DNA from: Amycolatopsis pretoriensis
Lineage (GTDB): Bacteria; Actinomycetota; Actinomycetes; Mycobacteriales; Pseudonocardiaceae
Direction of reading: 5' to 3'
DNA: 64,000 bases
NCBI RefSeq assembly: GCF_900107925.1
Contig: NZ_FNUJ01000009.1
Location: forward strand, 62,001 to 126,000
The first letter of the stretch is position 1; each line of letters begins with the position of its first letter. A model generated the notes under the pieces. The model was given only the letters and a program-made list of their open reading frames with translations, had not been told where the DNA came from and ran no database searches. The translations under genes were made by a program, and so were the position numbers. This document shows, piece after piece, positions 56,471-64,000 of this stretch.

Positions 56471-57655
56471 ATGACGAATCGACGAGTCCTCATCTCCGGC
56501 GCCGGTGTCGCCGGCCCCGCCCTCGCCTTCTGGCTGTGCCGCCACGGCTTCACGCCCACCGTCGTCGAGCGCGCTCCCGAGCCGCGCGACGGTGGCTACG
56601 CGGTCGACTTCCGCGGCGCGTCCCTGCGCGTCCTCGACCGGATGGGCCTGCTCGCGCAGGTCGAAGCCGCCGCGACCCGGATGGGCGAAGTGACCTATGT
56701 GGACGGTGACGACCGCCCGCTCGCCGTCACGCCGGCCTCGTTCCAGAGCGGTGAGCTGGAAATCCTGCGCGGTGACCTGACGCGGATCCTGTTCGACGCC
56801 ACGAAAGACGACGTCGAGTACGTCTTCGGCGACGCGATCACCGGCATCCTCGACCACCGGGACGGGGTCACGGTGACGTTCGAACGCGGCGAGCCGCGCG
56901 AGTTCGACCTGGTCGTCGGCGCCGACGGGCTGCACTCGGCCGTGCGCTCGCTGGTCTTCGGCGACGAGTCCTGGTACCGCCGCGACCTCGGCTACTACGT
57001 CTCGATCTGCACGGTGCCCAACCACCTCGGCCTGGACCACGCGGGCCGGTTCCACAACGAGCCGAACCGCACGGCCGGCGTCTACAGCGCGCGGGACAAC
57101 GCCGAGGCCAAGGCGCTGTTCTGGTTCGGCGCGGACTCGCTCGACTACGACCACCGCGATGTCGGGCAGCAGCGCCGGATCGTCGAGGAGAAGTTCGCCG
57201 GTGTCGGCTGGGAAACGGCGGAGCTGCTTTCGGCGATGCGCGAGGCGCCGGACTTCTACTTCGACTCGGCCAGCCAGATCGTGCTCGACACGTACTCACG
57301 CGGCCGCGTCGCGCTGGTCGGCGACGCCGCGTACTGCGCCTCGCCGCTTTCGGGCATGGGGACGAGCCTGGCGATCGTCGGCGCGTACGTGCTGGCGGGC
57401 GAGCTGGCGGCCGGCGACCACGTTTCGGCGTTCCGCGCGTACGAATCCGAGATGCGCGGCTTCGTCGACGCGTGCCAGAAACTGGCCCAGGGCAACGGGA
57501 AGTGGTTCGTGCCGCCGACGCGCGGCTGGATCCGGCTGCGCAACCTCAACTACAAGCTGCTGCCGTACCTGCCGTGGCGCAAGGTGATCGAGGAGCTGCC
57601 GCTCAAGGCGGGCAACGCGATCACGCTGAAGGAGTATGCGGGGGCGCCGGCGTGA
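56471..57655 (+). CDS. FAD-dependent monooxygenase (PHBH-fold)
   Basis: The 394-residue flavoprotein has the Rossmann start VLISGAGVAGPALAFWLCRHG, the second motif FDLVVGADGLHSAVR (DG), and GRVALVGDAAYCASPLSGMGTSLAIVGAYVLAGEL with the GD motif. These mark group A aromatic hydroxylases and related antibiotic-modifying monooxygenases. The substrate is unknown. The start directly follows a -10 element by seven bases, so the transcript is leaderless. The divergent TetR gene and its operators indicate substrate induction. Its last 35 bases overlap the convergent HxlR gene. Confidence 0.9.
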   Translation: MTNRRVLISGAGVAGPALAFWLCRHGFTPTVVERAPEPRDGGYAVDFRGASLRVLDRMGLLAQVEAAATRMGEVTYVDGDDRPLAVTPASFQSGELEILRGDLTRILFDATKDDVEYVFGDAITGILDHRDGVTVTFERGEPREFDLVVGADGLHSAVRSLVFGDESWYRRDLGYYVSICTVPNHLGLDHAGRFHNEPNRTAGVYSARDNAEAKALFWFGADSLDYDHRDVGQQRRIVEEKFAGVGWETAELLSAMREAPDFYFDSASQIVLDTYSRGRVALVGDAAYCASPLSGMGTSLAIVGAYVLAGELAAGDHVSAFRAYESEMRGFVDACQKLAQGNGKWFVPPTRGWIRLRNLNYKLLPYLPWRKVIEELPLKAGNAITLKEYAGAPA

Positions 57656-57986
57656 CGCCGCGGCGCTTCGCGATGCCGGCCATGTTCTCCTCGCCCCAGT
57701 CGCCCAGCGGCAGCAACGCGGTGTTCAGCCGCTGACCCAGCTCGGTCAGCGAGTATTCGACCTTCGGCGGGATCTCGTGGAACACCTCGCGGTGCACGAC
57801 TTCGTCCGCCTCCAGTTCCCGCAGGGCCTGGATGAGCATCTTTTCGCTGATGCCGGCCACCTTCCGCTTCAGCTCGCCGAACCGCAGCGGCTCGGCGTGC
57901 AGCGCCCAGAGGATCAGCGCCTTCCAGCGGCCGCCGACCACGTCGATCGCCGCGTCCAGTCCGCAGCGGTAGGTTCTCGCCAGCAT
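57621..57986 (-). CDS. HxlR-family transcriptional regulator
   Basis: The 121-residue HxlR-type winged helix protein has CGLDAAIDVVGGRWKALILWALHAEPLRFGELKRKVAGISEKMLIQALRELEADEVVHREVFHEIPPKVEYSLTELG, the complete family core with its near-N-terminal cysteine (C8). Such proteins sense quinones or aldehydes through that cysteine in several cases. It is divergent from the reductase pair at 58.1-59.7 kb, with a GTAC-ended dyad between, and should regulate it. Confidence 0.92.
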   Translation of the reverse strand: MLARTYRCGLDAAIDVVGGRWKALILWALHAEPLRFGELKRKVAGISEKMLIQALRELEADEVVHREVFHEIPPKVEYSLTELGQRLNTALLPLGDWGEENMAGIAKRRGVTPAPPHTPSA

Positions 57987-58009
57987 CCAGGATCCTTACG
58001 TTTCGGTGG

Positions 58010-58032
58010 GTACCTGACTTATTAGTCGGTAC
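58010..58032. promoter_or_regulatory. HxlR-type operator
   Basis: GTACCTGACT and AGTCGGTAC are imperfect inverted copies in a 23-base AT-richer stretch between hxlR and the reductase operon. The GTAC ends and about 20-base span match HxlR sites as I recall them from actinobacteria. Confidence 0.6.
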
Positions 58033-58059
58033 TTGTCCATCGTAAAGCGCGTCAGCAGC

Positions 58060-58920
58060 ATGATCGCCATGGGAGAAGGCAAGAAACAGGTGGGCGTGCT
58101 CGGCCTGGGGCGGATGGGCGCCGCCCTCGCCGGCGCGTTGCTGGGGGCGGGCCACGACGTCGTGGTGTGGAACCGGTCGCCGCTCAAGGCGGGACCGTTG
58201 GTGGACCGCGGCGCGCGTCTCGCGGCGACGCCCGCGGAGGCGGCCTCGGCGGACGTCGTCCTCAGCTGTCTGTCCACATACGACATTCAACAGCCGGTGC
58301 TGGAAGCGGCTTCGCCGAAGGTGCTGGTCAATCTGACTTCGGGGACGCCCGCGGAGGCCCGTTCGGCTGCCGCGTGGGCGTCGTCGGCGGGGATCGACTA
58401 CGTGGACGGCGTGATCATGGCCGTTCCGCAGGGGATCGGGACCGCGCAGTCGCGAATCCTCTACGGGGGCTCGCCGACGGCGTTTTCCGCGCAGCGCGAG
58501 GTGTTGTCGGTGCTGGGGGAGCCGGTGTTCCTCGGCGAGGACGCCGGGTTGGCGGCGCTGTACGACCTGGCGCTGCTGGGCATCATGTGGTCGACGATGG
58601 CGGGGTACCTGCAGGCGCTGGCACTGGTCGGCACCGAGGGCGTGGCGCCGGCGGCGTTCACCCCGATGGCGTTGTCGTGGCTCTCGGCCGTCGGCGGGTT
58701 CCTGCCGGGGATCGGCGCGCAGGTCGCGAGCGGCGAGTACGCGACCGACGTGTCGGCGCTGGACATCAACGCGGCGGGGCTGGGGCTGCTGGTCGAGACG
58801 AGCCGCGCCCAGGGCATCGACGCTTCGGTGCCCGCGGCGGTGCGGGAGCTGTTCGACCGCGCGGTGGCATCGGGCCACGGCGCGCACGCGATCGCGAGTG
58901 TCATCGAGGAGATCCGGTGA
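58060..58920 (+). CDS. NAD(P)-dependent imine reductase / beta-hydroxyacid dehydrogenase-like protein
   Basis: The roughly 286-residue enzyme has N-terminal VGVLGLGRMGAALAGALLGAGHDVVVWNRSPLKA (Rossmann fold, NADP-type Arg-Ser). NLTSGTPAEARSAAAWASSAGIDYVDGVIMAVPQGIGT follows, and a helical dimer domain carries LAALYDLALLGIMW. The NLTxGTP and DGxIMAVP patterns belong to imine reductases rather than to 6-phosphogluconate dehydrogenase. The start is uncertain: TTG 58033, ATG 58060 or ATG 58069; none has a clear RBS. It overlaps the SDR gene (GTGA). Confidence 0.83.
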   Translation: MIAMGEGKKQVGVLGLGRMGAALAGALLGAGHDVVVWNRSPLKAGPLVDRGARLAATPAEAASADVVLSCLSTYDIQQPVLEAASPKVLVNLTSGTPAEARSAAAWASSAGIDYVDGVIMAVPQGIGTAQSRILYGGSPTAFSAQREVLSVLGEPVFLGEDAGLAALYDLALLGIMWSTMAGYLQALALVGTEGVAPAAFTPMALSWLSAVGGFLPGIGAQVASGEYATDVSALDINAAGLGLLVETSRAQGIDASVPAAVRELFDRAVASGHGAHAIASVIEEIR

Positions 58921-59657
58921 GGTTTTCGGGCAAGAAGGCGGTCGTCACGGGCGGCACGCACGGGATGGGCCTGGCGGTGGTGCGCGCGCTGCTGGACGGC
59001 GGCGCGGAGGTCCTGGCGACCGGCCGTGACGTCTCGGGCCTGGACATCCCGGGGGCGCACCTGCTGTCGTCGGACGCGGCGTCGCTGACCGACATCGACT
59101 CGCTGGCCGCGGTGGCCGAGGACAAGCTCGGGACGCTGGACCTGGTGTTCCTCAACGTCGGATTCGCCACGCTGACGCCGTATGCGGAGGCGACCCCGGA
59201 GATCTACGACCGCACGTTCGACGTGAACGCGAAGGGCGCGTACTTCACGGCCCAGCGGCTGTCGGGCCTGGTGCGGCCGGGAGGGTCGTTGGTGTTCACG
59301 ACCTCGGTGGCGGCGGGGGCGGGAATAGCGGGAATGGGCCCGTATTCGGCGGCGAAGGCGGCGGTGAGGTCGTTCGCGCTGACGTACGCGGCCGAGCTGG
59401 CCCCGCGCGGGATCCGGGTGAACGTCGTCAGCCCGGGCTACACGGACACCCCGACGATGGGGGTGACGGGAGTGCCGGACGAGGTGCTGGCGGCGTTCAA
59501 GGAGACGGGCGACGAGGTGACGCCGCTGAAGAGGCACGCGACGGTGGCCGAGGTGGCGGCCGCGGTGTTGTTCTTGGCCTTCGAGGCGACGTTCACGACG
59601 GGTGCGGATTTGCCGGTGGACGGAGGGCTGGGCCAGCGGCTCACGTTGCCGGCTTGA
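58917..59657 (+). CDS. Short-chain dehydrogenase/reductase
   Basis: The 246-residue classical SDR has the cofactor loop TGGTHGMG, active-site Ser in VFTTSVAAG, and YSAAK catalytic Tyr/Lys. NVVSPGYTDTPT and the C-terminal TGADLPVDGGLGQ complete it. The usual NNAG motif reads LNVGF, a common variant. The GTG start overlaps the upstream stop by four bases, so both reductases are made together under the HxlR regulator. The substrate is unknown. It overlaps the convergent quinone reductase by 17 bases. Confidence 0.92.
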   Translation: MRFSGKKAVVTGGTHGMGLAVVRALLDGGAEVLATGRDVSGLDIPGAHLLSSDAASLTDIDSLAAVAEDKLGTLDLVFLNVGFATLTPYAEATPEIYDRTFDVNAKGAYFTAQRLSGLVRPGGSLVFTTSVAAGAGIAGMGPYSAAKAAVRSFALTYAAELAPRGIRVNVVSPGYTDTPTMGVTGVPDEVLAAFKETGDEVTPLKRHATVAEVAAAVLFLAFEATFTTGADLPVDGGLGQRLTLPA

Positions 59658-60417
59658 CGTGTACACCCAACCCCGTCGCGCCTGGGGCGTGCTCGGGGCG
59701 CAGCACCAGGTCGTCGTCGTAGTCGCCGCCGTTCTGCGTGCGGAACGGGATCGGTTCCGTCGTCTCCAGCGTTCGCAGGCGCTCTCGTAGCCGTTGCCTC
59801 GCTTCGGCGAACTGCTCGTCCGGGACCCGGTCGGCGCCGTACACCGGGACCGGCGGCAGGACCGACATTCCCGCGTAGAACAGCGTCCCGTGCTGCAACG
59901 GCCACAGGACCTCGTCCAGCGCGCCGTTCACGCCGCGCGGGCCCATGGCCGGCTCGCGGGCTCCCGCGGTGAGCACCACCATCGCGCGCTTGCCCGCGAG
60001 CCGGCCTTCGCCGTAGCGCGAGGTACGGCCGTCCTCCCCGCGGACGCCGTAGCCGAAACCCTTCACGAACACGCGGTCGAACCAGCCCTTCAGGATCGCG
60101 GGCAAGCCGTACCACCACAGCGGGAACTGCACGACGAGCGCGTCCGCCCAGTCGAGTTTCTCCTGCTCCGCCACGATGTCCGGGCTCAGCTCGCCGTTCG
60201 CGTGCGCGCGGGCCGACGTCGCTCCGACGATCAGCCGGTCGTCGCCCGCCTCGGCGCCGAAGTCCGCCGCGTCGACGACCGGGTTCCACTTCATCGCGTA
60301 CAGGTCCGACTCCCGGACGTCGTGACCGAGCTCGCGGAGCGTCCGGAGGCCGTCGTCGCGAAGGGCGCCGCTCAGGGAGCGCGGTTCGGGATGCGCGAAA
60401 ACCCACAACACGTTCAT
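59641..60417 (-). CDS. NAD(P)H dehydrogenase (quinone), flavodoxin-fold
   Basis: The 258-residue protein resembles NQO1/MdaB-type reductases: NVLWVFAHPEPRSLSGAL at the flavin phosphate loop, ADALVVQFPLWWYGLPAILKGWFDRVFVKGFGYG as the signature, and GALDEVLWPLQHGTLFYAGMSVLPP later. It should reduce quinones by two electrons. ATG 60417 is used; an in-frame ATG 60432 upstream is possible. It is divergent from the GlxA regulator, 71 bases apart, which may control it. Confidence 0.88.
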   Translation of the reverse strand: MNVLWVFAHPEPRSLSGALRDDGLRTLRELGHDVRESDLYAMKWNPVVDAADFGAEAGDDRLIVGATSARAHANGELSPDIVAEQEKLDWADALVVQFPLWWYGLPAILKGWFDRVFVKGFGYGVRGEDGRTSRYGEGRLAGKRAMVVLTAGAREPAMGPRGVNGALDEVLWPLQHGTLFYAGMSVLPPVPVYGADRVPDEQFAEARQRLRERLRTLETTEPIPFRTQNGGDYDDDLVLRPEHAPGATGLGVHVKPAT

Positions 60418-60488
60418 GACCTCGATGGTCACGCCGGCCGCCCGCTCGATCGAGTGGCCTGATAGCCAACATGTGCAAGAATCGAGCC

Positions 60489-61487
60489 ATGGCCGAATTC
60501 GTGCACCCGGACCGTCACCACGTCGCCGTACTGGTCCGGCACGGCATGCTCGTGATGGAGCTGGGCATCGTCCACCGGCTGTTCGGCCAGGCGCGTTCGG
60601 CCTCGGGCGAGCCGCTGTACGAGGTCGTGACCTGCGCGCTCGAGCCCGGCCCGGTCCGCACCGACTCGGACTTCACCATCCCGATCGACCGCGGGCCCGA
60701 GATGCTGGCCGAGGCCGACACGGTGATCGTTCCCGCGTCGCTGGCCGAGTACGAACCCATGGCCCGCGTGCTGACCCCGCCCCTCGCCGCCGCGTTGGAC
60801 CGCCTCCGCGCGGACGCGCGGATCGCCTCGATCTGCACCGGCGCGTTCGTCCTCGCCGCGGCCGGCCTCCTCGACGGCCGCCGCGCGACCACCCACTGGC
60901 GCTCCGCCGACGAGCTCCAGAACCGGTTCCCGGAGGTCGAGGTCGACCCGTGCGTCCTCTACACCGACGACGGCAACGTCCTGACCTCCGCGGGCGTCGC
61001 GTCCGGGATCGACCTCGTGCTGCACATGATCCGCCGCGACCACGGCGCGGCCGTCGCCAACGAAGTCGCCCGCGGCACGGTCGTTTCCCCGCACCGCGAA
61101 GGCGGCCAGGCCCAGTTCGTCCGGCGGCCGGTGCCGGAGCCGCGCACGTCGTCGACGAAGGCGGCGCGCGCGTGGGCGCTGGAGAACCTGCACCGCCCGC
61201 TGACGCTGCGCGAGCTCGCCGCCCGCGAGGCGATGAGCACCCGGACGTTCACCCGCCGCTTCCGCGAGGAGGTCGGCGTCTCAGCGCTGCAATGGCTGAC
61301 GCAGCAACGGATCGAGCGCGTCCGCCAGCTCCTGGAGGAGTCGGACCTGCCGGTCGACCGCGTGGCGGCCGAAGCCGGCTTCGGCACGGCGGCGTCACTG
61401 CGCCAGCACTTCCAAGCCGCGCTCGGCGTGTCGCCGAGCGCGTACCGGTCGACGTTCCGCGGCGAACTGGCGGCGCAGGCGGGCTGA
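60489..61487 (+). CDS. GlxA-type AraC-family regulator
   Basis: The 332-residue protein has an N-terminal DJ-1/PfpI-like domain (about 8-185; SICTGAFVLAAAGLLDGRRATTHW carries the nucleophile-elbow cysteine). Two AraC helix-turn-helix motifs (about 215-325: LTLRELAAREAMSTRTFTRRFREEVG and LPVDRVAAEAGFGTAASLRQHFQAALGVSPSAYR) follow. The domain pair defines GlxA-type activators. It is divergent from a quinone reductase. Its stop lies in a hairpin shared with the convergent LysR gene. Confidence 0.92.
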   Translation: MAEFVHPDRHHVAVLVRHGMLVMELGIVHRLFGQARSASGEPLYEVVTCALEPGPVRTDSDFTIPIDRGPEMLAEADTVIVPASLAEYEPMARVLTPPLAAALDRLRADARIASICTGAFVLAAAGLLDGRRATTHWRSADELQNRFPEVEVDPCVLYTDDGNVLTSAGVASGIDLVLHMIRRDHGAAVANEVARGTVVSPHREGGQAQFVRRPVPEPRTSSTKAARAWALENLHRPLTLRELAAREAMSTRTFTRRFREEVGVSALQWLTQQRIERVRQLLEESDLPVDRVAAEAGFGTAASLRQHFQAALGVSPSAYRSTFRGELAAQAG

Positions 61488-61508
61488 TCCGCCCGGTCAG
61501 CCGGCCTG
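61476..61508. terminator. Hairpin spanning the stop codons of two convergent genes
   Basis: CAGGCGGGCTGA (61476-61487) and its inverted copy (61497-61508) match at 11 of 12 positions around a nine-base loop. Each arm ends with the TGA of one gene, so both proteins finish in Gln-Ala-Gly. Confidence 0.6.
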
Positions 61509-62396
61509 GACGGCTCCCGGCCGGGGTTGTGCGTCGCTGACCTCGGCGGCGGTCCGCACGAACCCCGCGATCCGCAGGTCCCGCGCACCCGCCGGCCAGG
61601 CGAGGGCGAGCGAGTACGGCGTCGCGTCGCCGACCGGCCGGTAGACGATGTCGGCCCGCCGGTGCCACTCCGCGAACGACACCGGCAGCAGCGCGATCGC
61701 CTGCCCGAGCGCGACCGTCTCCAGCAACTGGGCGCTGTCGTGTACCACCGGCCCCGGGGTGACCGGCCGGCCGGTCACGTCCTGGCCCGCCCAGTAGGCC
61801 CGGTCCGCGGCCGACGCGTCCGGCCAGCACGGCGTCGGCCGCCCGGCGAAGTCCGCGCACGTCAGCGCGGACCGGTCGGCAAGCTCGTGCCGGAACGACA
61901 GCGCGGCGACGCGCGGCTCGGTGAACAGCACCTCGACGTCCAGGTCGCCGTGGTCGCCCGGGCAGCCGAGCAGGGCCACGTCGGCCCGGCCGTCGCGCAG
62001 CATGCTCACCTGCTCGCCGAACCCGCTGACCCGGATCTCGACCGGGCCGGGGTAGGCGTCGGCGATCCGCCGCAGCAGTTCGGTGGCCACGCCGGGTTTC
62101 GCGGTGACGACGAGCGCCGGTGGCTGCTGGGCCACCCGCCGGGTGCGCCGGACGGCGTTCGCGACCGCGTCCAGCGCCTTCGCCGACTCCGTGAACAGGA
62201 CGTTCCCCGCCGGCGTCAGCTCGACGTGCCGGCTGGTGCGTTCGAAAAGCTGGACACCCAGCCGCCGCTCCAGCAACCGGATCGCGCGCGACAGCGGGGG
62301 CTGCGCCATCCCGAGCCGCTCGGCGGCGCGGGAGAAGTTCAGCTCTTCGGCGACCGCGCGGAAGTACCGCAGCTCACGGACCTCGACGTCGTCCAT
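61497..62396 (-). CDS. LysR-family transcriptional regulator
   Basis: The 299-residue protein has the LysR HTH (VRELRYFRAVAEELNFSRAAERLGMAQPPLSRAIRLLERRLGVQLFERTSRHVELTPAG). A two-lobed effector domain contains VALLGCPGDHGDLDVEVLFTEPRVAALSFRHELA. The ATG at 62396 is preceded by TACCCT (62408-62403) at six bases, a leaderless layout, so longer in-frame starts are rejected. LysR regulators usually control a divergent gene. Here the divergent frame at 62493 is only 28 codons long, which suggests the target has been lost. Confidence 0.9.
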   Translation of the reverse strand: MDDVEVRELRYFRAVAEELNFSRAAERLGMAQPPLSRAIRLLERRLGVQLFERTSRHVELTPAGNVLFTESAKALDAVANAVRRTRRVAQQPPALVVTAKPGVATELLRRIADAYPGPVEIRVSGFGEQVSMLRDGRADVALLGCPGDHGDLDVEVLFTEPRVAALSFRHELADRSALTCADFAGRPTPCWPDASAADRAYWAGQDVTGRPVTPGPVVHDSAQLLETVALGQAIALLPVSFAEWHRRADIVYRPVGDATPYSLALAWPAGARDLRIAGFVRTAAEVSDAQPRPGAVQAG

Positions 62397-62492
62397 ACCG
62401 CGAGGGTATCGCGGCAGAGTCCATCGGTCTTTCCCTTTCTTTTCAGCGGATGGTGGAGTTGGTGTCGACAACTCCACAAAGGACGGACAGTG

Positions 62493-62579
62493 ATGACGGA
62501 AACCCAGCGGGACAAGGAGATCGTGCTGCGGAAACCGAGCGGAAGTGTGGGTCGAGGGGTCGGCGGTGGCGCGGTATGA
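62493..62579 (+). pseudogene. Possible 5' remnant of the LysR target gene
   Basis: A 28-codon frame starts ATG with AAGGA upstream. It begins MTETQRDKEIVLR, like the first residues of SnoaL/NTF2-like or ester-cyclase proteins (weak resemblance), then turns into Gly/Arg/Val-rich low-complexity sequence and stops. It is divergent from the LysR gene where a target would be expected. It may be a truncated gene or a chance frame. Confidence 0.35.
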
Positions 62580-62829
62580 CGAGTTCGGGTGACGGGGTTC
62601 GGTCGGGGTGGGCGGGCGTGCTTCGGTGGAGGGTGGCGGAGGCCGGGTATGGCGGGCGCGCTTCGGCGGAGGATTGGCGTAGGCGACGTAAGGCGGGCGT
62701 GGTTGGAGAGGTCTGCCGGGCAAGGACTTGGCCGGGATCGGTTGCGGTGCCGGCGAGCTGCTTGCGTCACCGGATCCACGGGCGTGGGCGGCGGTGGGCC
62801 GGTGGGCGCTGGAGCGGCCGGGTTGCGGG
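62580..62829. repeat. G-rich noncoding stretch with a degenerate tandem duplication
   Basis: This stretch has no credible gene. Segments 62610-62643 and 62650-62684 are diverged copies sharing GGCGGGCG, GCTTCGG, GGAGG and GGCG..AGGC in the same order. The plus strand is strongly G-biased. It follows the broken frame at 62493 and precedes the TetR gene end, so it looks like decaying sequence. Confidence 0.5.
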
Positions 62830-63432
62830 CTACGGCGCGACGCCCTCGAGCATCGCCCGCACCACCGACTCCGGAGTCGGTGGTTCGAGGGGACCCGTGT
62901 GCGGGAAGACCGCCGCCAGCACCGAGGCGTGGCAGTAGCCGACCAGCATGGCCGCCGCCGCGTCCACTTCGGACTCCGGTCGCAGCCTGCCGAGGGTTCG
63001 CTCCTCCTTCAGGTATGCCACCAGGCGGTCGCGCCAGTACCCCGATCGCTCGCTGATCTCCGCGAAGCGCTCCAGCACCCTCGGCTGGCCGAGCAGGCCG
63101 CTGAACGCCGGGACGATCACCTTGTGCAGCGCCAGCCCGAACTCCAGGTGGCGGCGGAGGTTCCCCTCGACGGTGCCTTCGCCCGCCACCGGCAGGTCGC
63201 CCAGTTCCGCTTCCGTCGTGCGCACGTGCTCCAGCAAGGCCCGGGCCACCAGCTCCTCCTTGTCGGAGAAGTGGTTGTAGAGCACGCCGTCGGCGACGCC
63301 CGCCATGCGCGCGATCTCGCGCACGGTCATCCCGGTCGTCCCGTGCGTGGCGATCATCTTCTGGGCGGTCTCGACCAGCAGGTCGTGCAGCGACTGGCCG
63401 TCCCGCTGCGCCGCGGCTTTCCTCGGTGACAT
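62830..63432 (-). CDS. TetR-family transcriptional regulator
   Basis: The 200-residue protein has the TetR HTH (LLVETAQKMIATHGTTGMTVREIARMAGVADGVLYNHFSDKEELVARAL) and a helical ligand domain. The ATG at 63432 is chosen because TACGAT (63445-63440) lies seven bases before it, giving a leaderless start. The ATG at 63441 is in frame but overlaps that -10. It lies 19 bases downstream of the methyltransferase stop on the same strand, so the two may be related in control. Confidence 0.9.
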   Translation of the reverse strand: MSPRKAAAQRDGQSLHDLLVETAQKMIATHGTTGMTVREIARMAGVADGVLYNHFSDKEELVARALLEHVRTTEAELGDLPVAGEGTVEGNLRRHLEFGLALHKVIVPAFSGLLGQPRVLERFAEISERSGYWRDRLVAYLKEERTLGRLRPESEVDAAAAMLVGYCHASVLAAVFPHTGPLEPPTPESVVRAMLEGVAP

Positions 63433-63451
63433 CACCGCCATCGTAAGGGCT

Positions 63452-64000
63452 TCACGACCTCCTTCCCGTGACCAGCCACGCCGTACCGCGCAGGCGGACC
63501 GCGTCCGGGCCCGCGTACGGCGCCAGCGCCGCCGTCAGGGCCTCGGTCGCCTTGGCCGCGGTCTCGGCGTCGACCAGGCCCAGGTGGTGGCGGACCGGGC
63601 CCCAGTCGCTGATGAACCGCGCCGCGTCCGGGACGTCGTGCCCCCAGACCTGGCCGGCCTCGACGCGGGTGCACACCACGTCCGAGAAGCCGGCTTCGGT
63701 CAGGACCGCCGTCGTGTGGTCCGGGTCCGCGAACGACGTCGGCCCGCTGCCGTCGGGGCCGGTGGGCTGGGGCAGGTACTCGGCCAGGGCGCCGAACACC
63801 CGGCCGAGGTCGGTGCCCGCCAGCGCCGTCATGCACAGGAAGGCCAGCCGGCCGCCGGGGCTCAGGGCCCGCCGGACGTTGGCGAACGCCGCCACCGGGT
63901 CGGCGAAGAACATCACCCCGAACCGGCTCACCGCCAGGTCGAACCCGCCTTCGGCGAACGGGTGCACCTGGACGTCACCCTGCTCGAACACCACGTTCGG
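63452..64000 (-). CDS. SAM-dependent methyltransferase, 5' end outside the window
   Basis: The partial frame (182 codons) is open to the window edge. FEQGDVQVHPFAEGGFDLAVSRFGVMFFADPVAAFANVRRALSPGGRLAFL matches motifs II to post-III of class I methyltransferases; the SAM-binding motif I must lie beyond 64000. The region after residue 90 is typical of UbiE/COQ5-like small-molecule enzymes with a variable cap. The substrate is unknown. It is followed directly by the TetR gene. Confidence 0.82.
   Translation of the reverse strand, partial: PNVVFEQGDVQVHPFAEGGFDLAVSRFGVMFFADPVAAFANVRRALSPGGRLAFLCMTALAGTDLGRVFGALAEYLPQPTGPDGSGPTSFADPDHTTAVLTEAGFSDVVCTRVEAGQVWGHDVPDAARFISDWGPVRHHLGLVDAETAAKATEALTAALAPYAGPDAVRLRGTAWLVTGRRS

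Noticed and set aside
1..64000. CRISPR array, prophage or transposon
   Set aside because: No regularly spaced direct repeats, integrase, transposase or phage structural genes were seen.

Overview
The window is chromosomal DNA of a very high-GC actinobacterium. A filamentous member of the Pseudonocardiaceae, most likely Amycolatopsis, fits best (inference). The reasons are strong third-position GC, frequent GTG/TTG starts, stop-start overlaps (ATGA/GTGA), an actinobacterial acyl-CoA carboxylase with an epsilon subunit, MutA/MutB/MeaB, a flavin-dependent LLM enzyme of the F420 type, and TTGTCCACA-type DnaA boxes. No transposase, integrase, prophage, CRISPR array or rRNA was seen.

Region by region. 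1-4.4 kb: a P450-like protein, a cation/proton antiporter and an OmpR-type two-component pair. 4.4-7.4 kb: HEAT-repeat protein, histidyl-tRNA synthetase and a small membrane protein whose promoter spacer is filled by a palindromic operator. 7.5-11.5 kb: a cassette of XRE regulator, ImmA/IrrE-like metalloprotease, multi-span membrane protein and amidohydrolase, then a candidate structured small RNA and a flavodoxin-like protein. 11.5-18 kb: phosphosugar mutase, purine nucleoside phosphorylase, an ABA4-like membrane pair facing a MerR regulator, and a membrane Ser/Thr kinase. 18-23 kb: mutA-mutB-meaB (methylmalonyl-CoA mutase and its chaperone). 23-29 kb: M20 amidohydrolase, a gap with three DnaA boxes, gamma-glutamylcyclotransferase, LpdA-type flavoprotein, two related secreted proteins and a class F sortase. 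29-34 kb: glyoxalase-fold protein and glycerol genes glpK, glpF, glpD. 34-43.5 kb: acetyltransferase, exported repeat protein, orphan histidine kinase, two DUF1707 proteins, the acyl-CoA carboxylase alpha chain, a DAACS symporter and Maf.

43.5-46 kb holds a 42-codon gene with its own terminator and a PadR/MFS pair. 46-48 kb holds the most striking locus: a Ro60-like TROVE protein preceded on the same strand by two tandem Y-RNA-like noncoding RNAs, one carrying a circularly permuted tRNA mimic. 48-51.3 kb: LLM oxidoreductase with MarR regulator, then accE and accD. 51.3-64 kb is a series of small regulator/enzyme pairs (NarL two-component pair, MarR/FMN reductase, TetR/FAD monooxygenase, HxlR/reductases, GlxA, LysR, TetR), ending in a methyltransferase cut by the window edge.

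Functional links. AccA, AccD and AccE (propionyl-CoA to methylmalonyl-CoA) and MutAB/MeaB (methylmalonyl-CoA to succinyl-CoA) together encode most of the propionate route. GlpF, GlpK and GlpD take glycerol to dihydroxyacetone phosphate. The set accD-accE-maf-accA-glpD-lpdA-GGCT-amidohydrolase-deoD-pmm recalls, from memory, the M. tuberculosis Rv3280-Rv3308 region with other genes inserted.
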